Source: Rubricoccus sp038746605 | GTDB lineage: Bacteria > Bacteroidota > Rhodothermia > Rhodothermales > Rubricoccaceae | Assembly (NCBI GenBank): GCA_038746605.1 | Contig: JBCDKM010000008.1 | Location: 62,001 to 126,000, forward strand | Direction of reading: 5' to 3' | DNA length: 64,000 bases | Shown here: positions 1 through 10,122 of the stretch, in pieces | How the letters are laid out: the number at the start of each line of letters is the position of its first letter | Position numbering within the stretch: the first letter of the stretch is position 1 | Notes under the pieces: model-generated | The model's database searches: none | Told to the model about the DNA's origin: nothing | The model's input: only the letters and a program-made list of their open reading frames with translations | Translations under genes and position numbers: made by a program

Positions 1-240
1 GGGCATCAGCCAGAGCGTGTTGACGCCGAGGGCCTGGAGCGAGTCCAGCCGCGCGGTGACTGCCGCGAAGGTGCCCTCCTCAGAGAAGTTGCGGACGAAT
101 ACCTCGTAGAGGACCGTGTCCTCGTTCGGAAAGGACGGAGAGACCGTCGCGGTAGCGTCGGGAGAAGGCTCCGGCGCGTCGGAGGGGCGGCAGCCGGGGA
201 CGAGGGCGAGGGCCGTGAGGAGGAGGGCGAGGGGGCGCAT
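1..240 (-). CDS. GH13 alpha-amylase-family lipoprotein (N-terminal part)
   Basis: The gene starts at 240 and runs off the left edge, leaving 80 residues. It begins with a lipoprotein signal ending LVPGC, with the lipidated cysteine at residue 17. A Pro/Ser-rich spacer follows, then VLYEVFVRNFSEEGTF and LDSLQALGVNTLWLMP. These are the first strand and helix of the GH13 alpha-amylase barrel. The likely role is outer-membrane-anchored hydrolysis of alpha-glucans or maltodextrins. The catalytic residues lie outside the window, so substrate and specificity cannot be judged. The ATG is the only start compatible with the signal peptide. Confidence 0.85.
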   Translation of the reverse strand, partial: MRPLALLLTALALVPGCRPSDAPEPSPDATATVSPSFPNEDTVLYEVFVRNFSEEGTFAAVTARLDSLQALGVNTLWLMP

Positions 241-273
241 GCGGGAGGTCAGTCGGCGAGGCCGCAATATCGC

Positions 274-293
274 CCGCCTCGGCACCGAGGCGG
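274..293. repeat. CCGCCTCGG palindrome, short form
   Basis: Core CCGCCTCGG-CA-CCGAGGCGG with perfect 9-bp arms. It lies 34 bases upstream of the amylase start, one of the few copies not placed at a gene end. Confidence 0.85.
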
Positions 294-317
294 AGGCACC
301 TGGCTCTCCAGGCGTGG

Positions 318-422
318 CATCCTGAGCAAGCGCTAGCGAGTCGAAGGATCTCAGCCAAGCATAGAACTCGTTACCCGGCTGAGATCCTTCGGCTGCGGTC
401 CTGCGGGCCTCCGCTCAGGATG
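318..422. repeat. MITE-like inverted repeat
   Basis: A 105-bp interspersed inverted repeat with no coding capacity. The outer ends are CATCCTGAGC (318-327) and its complement (413-422). The inner 15-bp arms CGAAGGATCTCAGCC (342-356) and complement (377-391) are perfect. The half unit CATCCTGAGC...GAAGGATCT resembles a dispersed repeat found in many bacteria. It lies between the SecD-like gene and the amylase, both on the minus strand, and could fold into a long hairpin in readthrough RNA. Confidence 0.6.
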
Positions 423-445
423 ACACCATGGATAGAGGGAGGAAG

Positions 446-1432
446 TCATGGCGTGAGATAATCGTCGTGCCAGAGCACGCGCCATGTGCCGTCCGATTGG
501 CGACCCAACGTGACGACCTGGGCAGCGGTGAAGCCGTGCTCCGTCGTGTAGTAGAACGTGCTATCGAAGACGGCGTATGCGCGGTCCTCCACGACTTGAA
601 CCGACAGAGGGTCTCCCTCAGGAATCGGAATGCCCTGGTTTGGCCGTACCTCATGGATAAAGGCGAGAAAGACGGCCATCGCATCTTCGTTTGTTAGGTC
701 CGCGAAGGTGAGTCCGCCGGGGGTCTCATGGAGGATATCGCGCAGGGGAATCCGGACTCCATTGATGTCGCCCATCAGGCCTTCGGCGTGTTCTCCTTGC
801 AAGCGAATAAGTGCAGGCGGGAAGTCGGCGAGGAAGTCTGTCAGCACCTCGGGGGGAAACAAGCGAGCGACGGCTTGCCAGTTCCGATAGAGGAGGGCCT
901 CTTGCATCGATACCAGCGTCGATTCGGGGGTGGAGAAGTCGACGGTCGGGCGGATGGGTTCCACGACTGGAGAGGCGCCAGTCGCATCCCGGACGGCTTG
1001 CGCAATGTCCTCCGCTTCGTTCAACGAGACGCCTTCAATCGACAGCTTTCCACCTGTGATGGCCGACTGAACCACAGGTGCTGCGAGAAGGCGGTCGCCC
1101 AGTACGATGGCAAGCATGTGACCGATGTTCGAGCTCGTGATATCGGCGGACGCTTCTGCCGCGTCGGGCGCGAAGCGTATCGAGACGAGCGGTAACTCTG
1201 TCAAAGGATCCTCACCAACCCCAGCGGTCTCCACATCCCCAGGGCCGAGCGTGAGCAGTGTTTCCCCTGTCCACACCGTTGCGCCGGATGGCATAGGGAA
1301 AGGGGCAAGGCCCGTCGTGTCGATGGTTCGGAATCCTTCGTCCGAGAGGGCTCGCCGGATTTCGAGCACGTCCTGCGCAGATGCGCCCGCAGGAAGGAAC
1401 AGCCAAATGAGAACGACAAGGCGGAAGGTCAT
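446..1432 (-). CDS. secreted protein with SecD P1-head-like domain
   Basis: A 328-residue protein. The signal peptide MTFRLVVLIWLFLPAGASAQ sets the start; an in-frame ATG at 1468 would spoil it. Residues about 85-170 contain IRFAPDAAEASADIT, HMLAIVLGDRLLAAPVV, SAITGGKLSIEG and LNEAEDIAQAVR. This matches the periplasmic P1 head domain of SecD/SecDF. None of the SecD transmembrane segments is present, so it cannot be a translocase. The C-terminal half (STPESTLVSMQEALLYRNWQ onward) looks like an NTF2/SnoaL-type fold, but that is less sure. It follows carB on the same strand. Function unknown. Confidence 0.75.
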   Translation of the reverse strand: MTFRLVVLIWLFLPAGASAQDVLEIRRALSDEGFRTIDTTGLAPFPMPSGATVWTGETLLTLGPGDVETAGVGEDPLTELPLVSIRFAPDAAEASADITSSNIGHMLAIVLGDRLLAAPVVQSAITGGKLSIEGVSLNEAEDIAQAVRDATGASPVVEPIRPTVDFSTPESTLVSMQEALLYRNWQAVARLFPPEVLTDFLADFPPALIRLQGEHAEGLMGDINGVRIPLRDILHETPGGLTFADLTNEDAMAVFLAFIHEVRPNQGIPIPEGDPLSVQVVEDRAYAVFDSTFYYTTEHGFTAAQVVTLGRQSDGTWRVLWHDDYLTP

Positions 1433-1486
1433 CAGGATCAGTCGAGAAATGGGACAGCAAGATCGCATCTGCCTTTCCGACTCTGC

Positions 1487-1506
1487 CCGCCTCGGCACCG
1501 AGGCGG
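1487..1506. repeat. CCGCCTCGG palindrome, short form
   Basis: Perfect 9-bp arms, extended by GC on each side to a 24-bp near-perfect palindrome (1485-1508). It lies 12 bases past the carB stop, not at the usual 6-base spacing. Confidence 0.9.
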
Positions 1507-1518
1507 GCACGCCCGGCC

Positions 1519-4401
<2,883 letters not shown>

Positions 4402-4434
4402 CGGGTGAGTGGGAAAGTTGAAGGTTCGAAAGAT

Positions 4435-4485
4435 GGAAAGGTGAATGCGGCGCGGTCTCGCACCTTCTCACATTCAACCCTTTCC
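4435..4485. other. inverted repeat in the carB leader
   Basis: GGAAAGGTGAATG (4435-4447) pairs with CATTCAACCCTTTCC (4471-4485) with a two-base bulge. It lies between the small gene stop at 4491 and the carB start at 4401. The surrounding bases repeat short GAAGGT/ACCTTC words. It could form a leader hairpin on carB RNA or be a remnant of a dispersed repeat. No U-tract follows it. Confidence 0.45.
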
Positions 4486-4490
4486 ACCTT

Positions 4491-4718
4491 CTAACTCGCG
4501 GTAAAGCCGCCGACGGTCTTCTTCTCCTCGCGCTCCAGCACGACCAGCGCGGCGAACTGCGCCGGGCCATCATAGCGGCCGACGCCGCCCATCGCGCTCG
4601 TCTGGACGATCCGCCAGCCATCGTTGAGGTGGCGCGTGAGCTCGGAGACGGTGCCCTCCTGGCCGTCCGGGCGATAGTGGACGACGAGGGCTTTCTTCTT
4701 GGTGTCGGGATCGGTCAT
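4491..4718 (-). CDS. small conserved-looking protein between carA and carB
   Basis: A 75-residue protein starting MTDPDTKKKALVVHYRP. The core EGTVSELTRHLNDGWRIVQTSAMGG followed by FAALVVLERE resembles small DUF4177-type proteins, where a LNxxGxxGWxxV-like stretch alternates with beta strands. That assignment is tentative. It has no signal peptide or membrane segment. It is on the minus strand between carA (stop 4788) and carB (start 4401), so probably cotranscribed, but the sequence does not tie it to carbamoyl phosphate synthesis. Confidence 0.7.
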   Translation of the reverse strand: MTDPDTKKKALVVHYRPDGQEGTVSELTRHLNDGWRIVQTSAMGGVGRYDGPAQFAALVVLEREEKKTVGGFTAS

Positions 4719-4747
4719 TTCAGTGGGGCAGGGATCCGTGGGGTCGG

Positions 4748-4781
4748 CCGCCTCGGTGGGTCCGTGGGCGTGCCGAGGCGG
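4748..4781. repeat. CCGCCTCGG palindrome, long form
   Basis: Perfect 9-bp arms around a 16-base centre. The right arm ends exactly 6 bases before the carA stop codon (TAG on the minus strand at 4788-4790). Confidence 0.9.
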
Positions 4782-4787
4782 AGGGGG

Positions 4788-5915
4788 CTAGGCGGTCGCT
4801 TTCGCAGCGCGGACGCGGTCGAGGAAGTCGTCGAAGAGGTAGTGACTGTCGTGGGGGCCAGGGCAGGCCTCGGGGTGGTACTGCACGCTCGTGCCGTCGA
4901 AGCGCGCGAAGCGGAGGCCCTCCACGGAGCCGTCGTTGAGGTTGCGGTGGTGGACCTCTGCCACGTCCTCGGAGATGGACGCCGGGTCCACCGCGAAGCC
5001 GTGGTTCTGCGTCGTGATCTCGACGTGGCCGGTTTCGGCGTTGAGGACCGGCTGATTGGCGCCGCGATGTCCCACCTTCATCTTGAACACCTCCAGTCCC
5101 TCGGCGAGGGCCATGAGCTGGTGCCCGAGGCAGATGCCGAACATCGGGAGGCCGGTCCGGGTGGCCTGGCGGACGGTTTCGATGGCGTCCGGCATCGCGC
5201 GGGGATCGCCGGGGCCGTTGGAGAAGAAGAGGCCGTCCGGCTCCCAGGCGAGGACGGTCTCCAGCGGTGTGTCGTGCGGGAAGAGGCGGACGGCACAGCC
5301 GCGCCTCGCGAAGGAACGCAGGATGTTGCGCTTGACGCCGTAGTCGTAGACGGCGATGCGAGGACCCTCGGCGGGAGGGAAGTCCTCGGAGTCTCGCGGG
5401 ACGAAGTCCTGCGCCTCGGCCACGCTCACCCGGGAGGCCAACTCCAGACCGGCCATGCTCGGGACGGCCCTCGCCTTCGCGACGAGCGAGGCATCGTCTA
5501 AGTCTTCCGTCGAGATGACAGCGTTCATCACGCCCTGCTCGCGGATGCGCCGCACGAGCCGCCGCGTGTCGATCCCGCTGATGCCGACCAGTCCATGACG
5601 CTGCATCCAGGCCTCCAGCGTCTCTTCGGCTTCGTGGTTGGAGGGGTCGTGGTGGAAGGCGCGAACCACCAGCCCGGCGACCTTCGGGGAGTCGCTCTCC
5701 GTCGCGCCCTCGAACGCCCCGTAGTTGCCGATGTGCGGGTACGTCATCATCATGAGCTGGCCGACGTAGCTGGGGTCGGTCAGGATCTCCTGGTATCCGC
5801 TCATGGAGGTGTTGAAGCATAGCTCGCCGCCGGTCTCTCCAGAGGCGCCCACGGCGACGCCGGTGAGTACGAGGCCGTCTTCGAGGGCGAGCTTGGCGGG
5901 GGCAGAGTCGGTCAT
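4788..5915 (-). CDS. carA: carbamoyl-phosphate synthase small (glutaminase) subunit
   Basis: A 375-residue CarA that hydrolyses glutamine and channels ammonia to CarB. The N-terminal CPSase domain includes GELCFNTSMSGYQEILTDPS. The class I glutamine amidotransferase domain starts near residue 186. The nucleophile is Cys262 in GICLGHQ, and the catalytic pair His347/Glu349 sits in YHPEA. FFSNGPGDP is the oxyanion strand. Length is normal for the family. It heads the carA/small gene/carB row on the minus strand. A U-tract hairpin lies about 20 bases upstream of the start codon. Confidence 0.97.
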   Translation of the reverse strand: MTDSAPAKLALEDGLVLTGVAVGASGETGGELCFNTSMSGYQEILTDPSYVGQLMMMTYPHIGNYGAFEGATESDSPKVAGLVVRAFHHDPSNHEAEETLEAWMQRHGLVGISGIDTRRLVRRIREQGVMNAVISTEDLDDASLVAKARAVPSMAGLELASRVSVAEAQDFVPRDSEDFPPAEGPRIAVYDYGVKRNILRSFARRGCAVRLFPHDTPLETVLAWEPDGLFFSNGPGDPRAMPDAIETVRQATRTGLPMFGICLGHQLMALAEGLEVFKMKVGHRGANQPVLNAETGHVEITTQNHGFAVDPASISEDVAEVHHRNLNDGSVEGLRFARFDGTSVQYHPEACPGPHDSHYLFDDFLDRVRAAKATA

Positions 5916-5935
5916 GGAGCGGAGGGGCCGGAACC

Positions 5936-5962
5936 AAAAACAGCCTCCCCGAGGGAAGGCTG
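5936..5962 (-). terminator. U-tract hairpin just upstream of carA (terminator or attenuator)
   Basis: On the minus strand, arms CAGCCT/AGGCTG plus an inner CCC/GGG (one bulged base) are followed by TTTTT. It lies 263 to 217 bases downstream of the kinase stop (6179) but only 21 bases ahead of the carA start (5915). It could end kinase transcription. It could equally be a leader attenuator of carA if a promoter lies at 5966-6150. No PyrR-type anti-anti-terminator box was recognised. Confidence 0.55.
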
Positions 5963-6152
5963 GAAACGGCGGAGCCGAGGGGCGGCGTGGCCCCCGGATG
6001 CGATGGGCAGGTGCAGCAGCGTGGGCGGCATCGGGCTCCGTGGTTCATTCAAGCTACCGTGCGCGGCGTGCGTGCGGCAAGGCGAGCACGATGCTCGGGG
6101 CGGTCTTCACACCGGGCAGGAGACACCCGACAGGAGGGAGACGCGGGCCTGC

Positions 6153-6172
6153 CCGCCTCGGTGCCGAGGTGG
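6153..6172. repeat. CCGCCTCGG palindrome, short form
   Basis: One arm carries a single mismatch (CCGAGGTGG). It ends exactly 6 bases before the kinase stop codon (TGA on the minus strand at 6179-6181). Confidence 0.85.
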
Positions 6173-6178
6173 GGCGAG

Positions 6179-8269
6179 TCAGGCGTCCGTCGCGTCGCCG
6201 CCCATGGCTTCCAGTTCGTCTAGGCTGCTCCTCGCTTGCTGTGTGAACGGATGGTCCGGTCCGAAGGCGGCCTCCCCGATGGCGACGGCCCGGCGCTCGT
6301 CTGCGAGGGCCTGCGCGCCGTTGCCCAGCTTCGCGTGGACGCCCGCGCGGCCGTGCAGCGCGAAGGCGACGTACGGGTGGTCCGGCCCCCGCGTCTTCTG
6401 CGTCAGCGCGACGGCCTCGTCGAGGTGGGGAAGCGCGTCGTCGTAGCGCTCTAGGTTGTAGAGGACGAGGCCGAGGTTGTTGAGGTTGATGGAGAGGTCC
6501 ACCTCGGCGTCCTCGCCAGGGAGCGCACGGCGGCCGTCTACGACCTCCTGCATGAGCCGCGCTGCGAGGTCCAGGCTGTCGAGATCGGAGTAGGCCACGG
6601 CGAGCGTGTTGACGATCTCCAACCGGTCCCCGACAGAATCCGGGGAGGCGTGCTGCTCATGCAGATCGAGTGCCGTCCGGGCATGACGGACGGCGACCTC
6701 GTAGTCGTCGGTGCGGTAGGAGAGGTTGGCGAGTTGGAGAAGCGCATCGCGGTGGCCCAGTGGGTCCAGTCGCTCCGACTCGTAGAGGCGGATAGCATCT
6801 GTGAGGGCGCCGCGCGCAGGCTCGTAGAGCCCGAGGGAGACGTGGACGCGGCCGAGCGTGGCGAGTACGGGCGCGAGCTGTCGCGGCTGGTCGGCGAGGT
6901 CCGCCCGAGCTTGTTCGAGGCCGAGGGCGAGGAGATCCCGCGCGGAGCGGTCGGCGGGATCGGCGCCGGTAGGGTCGGCGGCGGCGAAGATGTCTTCGAG
7001 GAAGGTGGCGGTCGCGTCAGCCTCCGCGAGGGCGTCTTCGGCGCGGTCGCGCTCTGCCTGGAGGCGGACGGTGTAGACGGAGGCTCCGGCGATGAGCACG
7101 GCGAGTGCGACGGTGGCCACGCCTACCGCCGCCTGGTGCCGTGCGATGAACTTGCGGATGCGATACCCGGCGGCAGGGGGGCGGGCTTCTACCGGGAGGT
7201 CCCGGAGATAGCGGCGGAGGTCGGCCGCGAGGGCGTCGGCGGAGGGATAGCGGCGCTCAGGTTCCTTCGCGAGAGCAGTCAGGCAGACGGCGTCGAGGTC
7301 GCCGCGAAGGCGGCGAATGTCCGTGTTCGTGGTGGTCTCGCCCCGAGTAGAAGCGCTCGGGAGCGTCGGGTCGTTGTCCAGGATGGCGCTCTCTAACTCC
7401 GCCCGGCTCGCAGCACGGAAGGGGCGCTGGCCGGTGAGCAACTCGTAGAGGAGCACGCCGAGGGCCCACACGTCGGTCGCGGTCGTGACCTCCTCGCCTC
7501 GAAACTGCTCCGGGGCGGCGTAGGGGCGCGTCATCGGGAACTGCCCGGTGACGGTGAGCGCGTCCTCGGGATCGCCCTCCAACACGCGTGCGATGCCGAA
7601 GTCGAGAAGCTTGACGCTCGGTCGCCCCTCCTCGTCCGCCTCGACGAGCACGTTGGAAGGCTTGAGGTCGCGGTGGACGACGCCGCGCTGGTGAGCGTGC
7701 GCGACGGCATCGCAGACCTGCGCGAGGAGGCGCACACGGTCTTCCACGCCAAGAGAGAACCGGTCGGCATACTGCGTGATGGGTTCGCCGTCCACGAGTT
7801 CCATCGCGACGTAGGGGCGCCCGTCCGTGGTCTCCCCGCCGTCAATGAGCCGCGCGATGCCGGGGTGACGCAGCCGCGCGAGGATGCGACGCTCAGCCTC
7901 GAAGCGGCGCAGCACGGCGTCTGTGTCCATGCCGCGCTTGACCACCTTGAGTGCGACCTCCTGCTCAAAGGCACCGTCGGCGCGGGAGGCGGCGTAGACG
8001 CGGCCCATCCCGCCCTCGCCGATCACGCGTTCCACCTGAAAGGCTCCGATCACCTCGCCGAGGAGCCGGTCTCCCTGCATGGCCTCGTGGACGTTGAGGA
8101 CGGGCTCCATGAAACCGTCGTCCAGCGCGGAGTTGGCGTCGAGCATGGCCTCTACCTCGGAGCGGACATCGGCCGGGACCTCTGCGAGCCGGGCCGTGCG
8201 CTCCTCGCGCGGCAGCCCCTGGAGGTCCATGAACAGAGACTTGACTTCGTCGTACGAGGGCGCGCTCAC
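6179..8269 (-). CDS. membrane Ser/Thr protein kinase with C-terminal TPR domain
   Basis: A 696-residue protein. An N-terminal helical region (1-70) is followed by a Hanks-type kinase domain. It has glycine loop GEGGMG (84-89), Lys108 in ALKVV, catalytic HRDLKPSN (199-206), DFG (223-225) and APE (252-254), so all key residues for activity are present. One transmembrane helix lies at about 380-402, and TPR-like repeats fill 450-690. Architectures of this kind are common in Bacteroidota and Planctomycetota and are often linked to an ECF sigma factor, but none is adjacent here. Substrate unknown. Confidence 0.93.
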   Translation of the reverse strand: MSAPSYDEVKSLFMDLQGLPREERTARLAEVPADVRSEVEAMLDANSALDDGFMEPVLNVHEAMQGDRLLGEVIGAFQVERVIGEGGMGRVYAASRADGAFEQEVALKVVKRGMDTDAVLRRFEAERRILARLRHPGIARLIDGGETTDGRPYVAMELVDGEPITQYADRFSLGVEDRVRLLAQVCDAVAHAHQRGVVHRDLKPSNVLVEADEEGRPSVKLLDFGIARVLEGDPEDALTVTGQFPMTRPYAAPEQFRGEEVTTATDVWALGVLLYELLTGQRPFRAASRAELESAILDNDPTLPSASTRGETTTNTDIRRLRGDLDAVCLTALAKEPERRYPSADALAADLRRYLRDLPVEARPPAAGYRIRKFIARHQAAVGVATVALAVLIAGASVYTVRLQAERDRAEDALAEADATATFLEDIFAAADPTGADPADRSARDLLALGLEQARADLADQPRQLAPVLATLGRVHVSLGLYEPARGALTDAIRLYESERLDPLGHRDALLQLANLSYRTDDYEVAVRHARTALDLHEQHASPDSVGDRLEIVNTLAVAYSDLDSLDLAARLMQEVVDGRRALPGEDAEVDLSINLNNLGLVLYNLERYDDALPHLDEAVALTQKTRGPDHPYVAFALHGRAGVHAKLGNGAQALADERRAVAIGEAAFGPDHPFTQQARSSLDELEAMGGDATDA

Positions 8270-8366
8270 GAGCCTAAAAGGTGGACCTAGAAAGTGGACT
8301 GCCGAGTCCTACGGTACACCCGCGACCCCTCGCGCGTCCACCCTTTTGCTCGGAGTGCCGGTTCGC

Positions 8367-8375
8367 CCGCCTCGG
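8367..8375. repeat. isolated half of the CCGCCTCGG palindrome
   Basis: One arm is intact (extended GCCCGCCTCGG); the facing arm is decayed to GACGGCTCGG. It lies 54 bases upstream of the tonB-like start. Probably a degenerate copy. Confidence 0.35.
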
Positions 8376-8428
8376 TAGACGGCTCGGCCCCTCCGGCGCC
8401 TGTCCGGTCTCTGGCCTCGCGTATCCTG

Positions 8429-9226
8429 ATGCGAAGGCCGACCCCTGCGCGTTTCCATCCCGTGCCCCTCCGCCGCCCCCGCTTCCCCACCGAGCGCGAC
8501 CCTCACGTCGCGACCCGGACGCTCGCGTGCATGTGCGGTGCGCTGGTCGTGGGGCTGACCGTGGCGCTCTGGCCCGGAAGCCCGCCTGAGGAGATGCCCG
8601 TCGTGTTCGACACGGACCGGGAGCTGGTCCCCATCGAACTGGTCGAGATCCCGCAGACGACCGCGCCCCCGCCTCCCGCCGACATGACGCCTCCGCCCCC
8701 GCCGCCGGTCGATCTAGAGATCCCGCCCGTGGAGGTCGAGGACCTCATCGAGGTGGAGGACTTGGAGGTGACGGAGTTCGAGATCGAGACATCGGTGCCC
8801 ACCACGAACGCGCCCGCTCCGCCCGCGCCTCGCGCTCCGCCGAGGGCGCCCGGGCCTCCGCGCGGGACGCCGGGTCCGAGCCGCACGGGCGAGGACCGTG
8901 GCCCTGTCCTCGTGCGAAACCCGGACGTTCTGCCTCGCAACCGGATGGTCCGGCTGCCCGCTTATCCCGACGCCGCGCGGCGCGCTGGGGTGGAAGGCCG
9001 AGCCGTCGTCGAGATCCTCGTGACCGAGGGGGGGCGCGTGGACTCGTACGAGATCTTGGAGCGCTACGTCGTTCGGGGAGACCGCCGCGAGCCGGTCGCG
9101 GAGTTGCCCTACGGGATGGAGGCGAGCGTGGTCGATGCCATCGTGCGGCGTGTCTACTCGCCCGCCCGCCACGATGGACGCATCGTGCGGACGATCACTC
9201 GCGAGACCATCATCATCGGGGTCTGA
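8429..9226 (+). CDS. TonB-family energy transducer
   Basis: A 265-residue protein. One membrane anchor lies at about 32-50 (ACMCGALVVGLTVALW), followed by a long Pro/Glu-rich periplasmic stretch (runs of PPPPPP and EVEDLIEVEDLEV) and a C-terminal TonB domain. YPDAARRAGVEGRAVVEILVTEGGRV is the signature of the TonB C-terminal fold. The domain carries an unusual insertion-like segment ERYVVRGDRREPVAELPYG before the last helix. It should couple the proton motive force to outer-membrane receptors such as the one at 13591-15852. The ATG at 8429 gives a normal N terminus; earlier in-frame starts would include repeat debris. Confidence 0.88.
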   Translation: MRRPTPARFHPVPLRRPRFPTERDPHVATRTLACMCGALVVGLTVALWPGSPPEEMPVVFDTDRELVPIELVEIPQTTAPPPPADMTPPPPPPVDLEIPPVEVEDLIEVEDLEVTEFEIETSVPTTNAPAPPAPRAPPRAPGPPRGTPGPSRTGEDRGPVLVRNPDVLPRNRMVRLPAYPDAARRAGVEGRAVVEILVTEGGRVDSYEILERYVVRGDRREPVAELPYGMEASVVDAIVRRVYSPARHDGRIVRTITRETIIIGV

Positions 9227-9232
9227 GGGTGC

Positions 9233-9267
9233 CCGCCTCGGTCGTGCCGCCGGACCTGCCGAGGCGG
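9233..9267. repeat. CCGCCTCGG palindrome shared by two convergent genes
   Basis: Perfect arms around a 17-base centre. The left arm starts 6 bases after the TonB stop (9224-9226). The right arm ends 6 bases before the stop of the opposing barrel gene (9274-9276). This is the cleanest symmetric copy. Confidence 0.92.
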
Positions 9268-9273
9268 GTAGAC

Positions 9274-10041
9274 CTAGAGCCGGATGCTCGCGCCCACACC
9301 GATGAGGTAGTCCGGTGCGTACCCCGCGAGGCCGATGCCTGCGTGCGCATCCAGCTGAGCGTCCGGCGTGAGGAGCAGCGTCGTGCCGGTGTGGACGAGC
9401 GCGTACGGATCGATGACGCCGCCGACTTCGTCTTCCAGCACCAACTCCGCGAAGATGCCTGTCCGCGGGCTCGTCGCGTATCCGAGGAGGACCGTCCCGC
9501 CAACGGTCGCGTCTCCGCCGAAGGGCGCGTTCCCCTCACCGAAGAACACCGTCTCGATCTGCGCGCCGACAGAGACCGTCTCGGTCAGGGCGCCGTCGCC
9601 GGTCACGATCACGCCCGGTACGACCCGCTCGTTGGAGAAGCCGTCCTCGCCGAGAGGGAGGCTGGCGTGCGCGAGGACGCCCACCTCCAGGCCGCCGAAG
9701 GTGCCCACCGTCGCCTTGAGGCCGACCGATGGGTCCGAGAAGCCGTCCGTGGACACATCGAAGGCCTCGGTGTCGAAGCGGACGTAGTCCGGCGGGGCGA
9801 CACGGATCTCGATTCCCGGCAGCAGCCCGAAGCGGGCGAGCAGGCTCGGAACCCTCACCTCTGAGATCCCGATGTCGCCGAGCGGTGAGACCGATTCCAG
9901 CACGGCCCCGAACTCCACCTGAAGGCGACCCGGCGCGACGGCCTCCGGGCTCACGGTGAACGTCGGGCGGTCCGTGCGGAGCGGTTGGGCAGCGAGCGGA
10001 GCGGCGAGCAGGACCGCTAGCGCGGCGAGGAAGAAGCGCAT
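9274..10041 (-). CDS. outer-membrane beta-barrel protein, phenol MetA-like family
   Basis: A 255-residue protein with signal peptide MRFFLAALAVLLAAPLAAQ and mature start PLRTDRPTFTVSP. The motif LRTDRPxFTxSPxxVxPGxLQVEFG is typical of the transporter family annotated as MetA-pathway phenol degradation-like, or DUF3187-like barrels. The rest is alternating amphipathic strands (GLEVGVLAHASLPLGED, SVGAQIETVFFGEG) ending in Leu after an aromatic-poor last strand. Likely an outer-membrane channel of unknown substrate. Convergent with tonB. Confidence 0.75.
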   Translation of the reverse strand: MRFFLAALAVLLAAPLAAQPLRTDRPTFTVSPEAVAPGRLQVEFGAVLESVSPLGDIGISEVRVPSLLARFGLLPGIEIRVAPPDYVRFDTEAFDVSTDGFSDPSVGLKATVGTFGGLEVGVLAHASLPLGEDGFSNERVVPGVIVTGDGALTETVSVGAQIETVFFGEGNAPFGGDATVGGTVLLGYATSPRTGIFAELVLEDEVGGVIDPYALVHTGTTLLLTPDAQLDAHAGIGLAGYAPDYLIGVGASIRL

Positions 10042-10122
10042 GAGGACGGGGCGAGAGAACCCCTGACAAGGTAGACCGGTTGGGAAGTTCCTTCGGACGC
10101 CATCGCCGCACCGTCTCCCGGT

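Noticed and set aside
7400..8269. An ECF sigma factor partner for the TPR kinase
   Set aside because: Such a gene often neighbours these kinases, but the adjacent genes are TonB and carA.
8294..8428. N-terminal extension of the TonB-like protein
   Set aside because: The extra 45 residues are encoded partly by palindrome debris and would push the membrane anchor far from the N terminus; ATG at 8429 is preferred.
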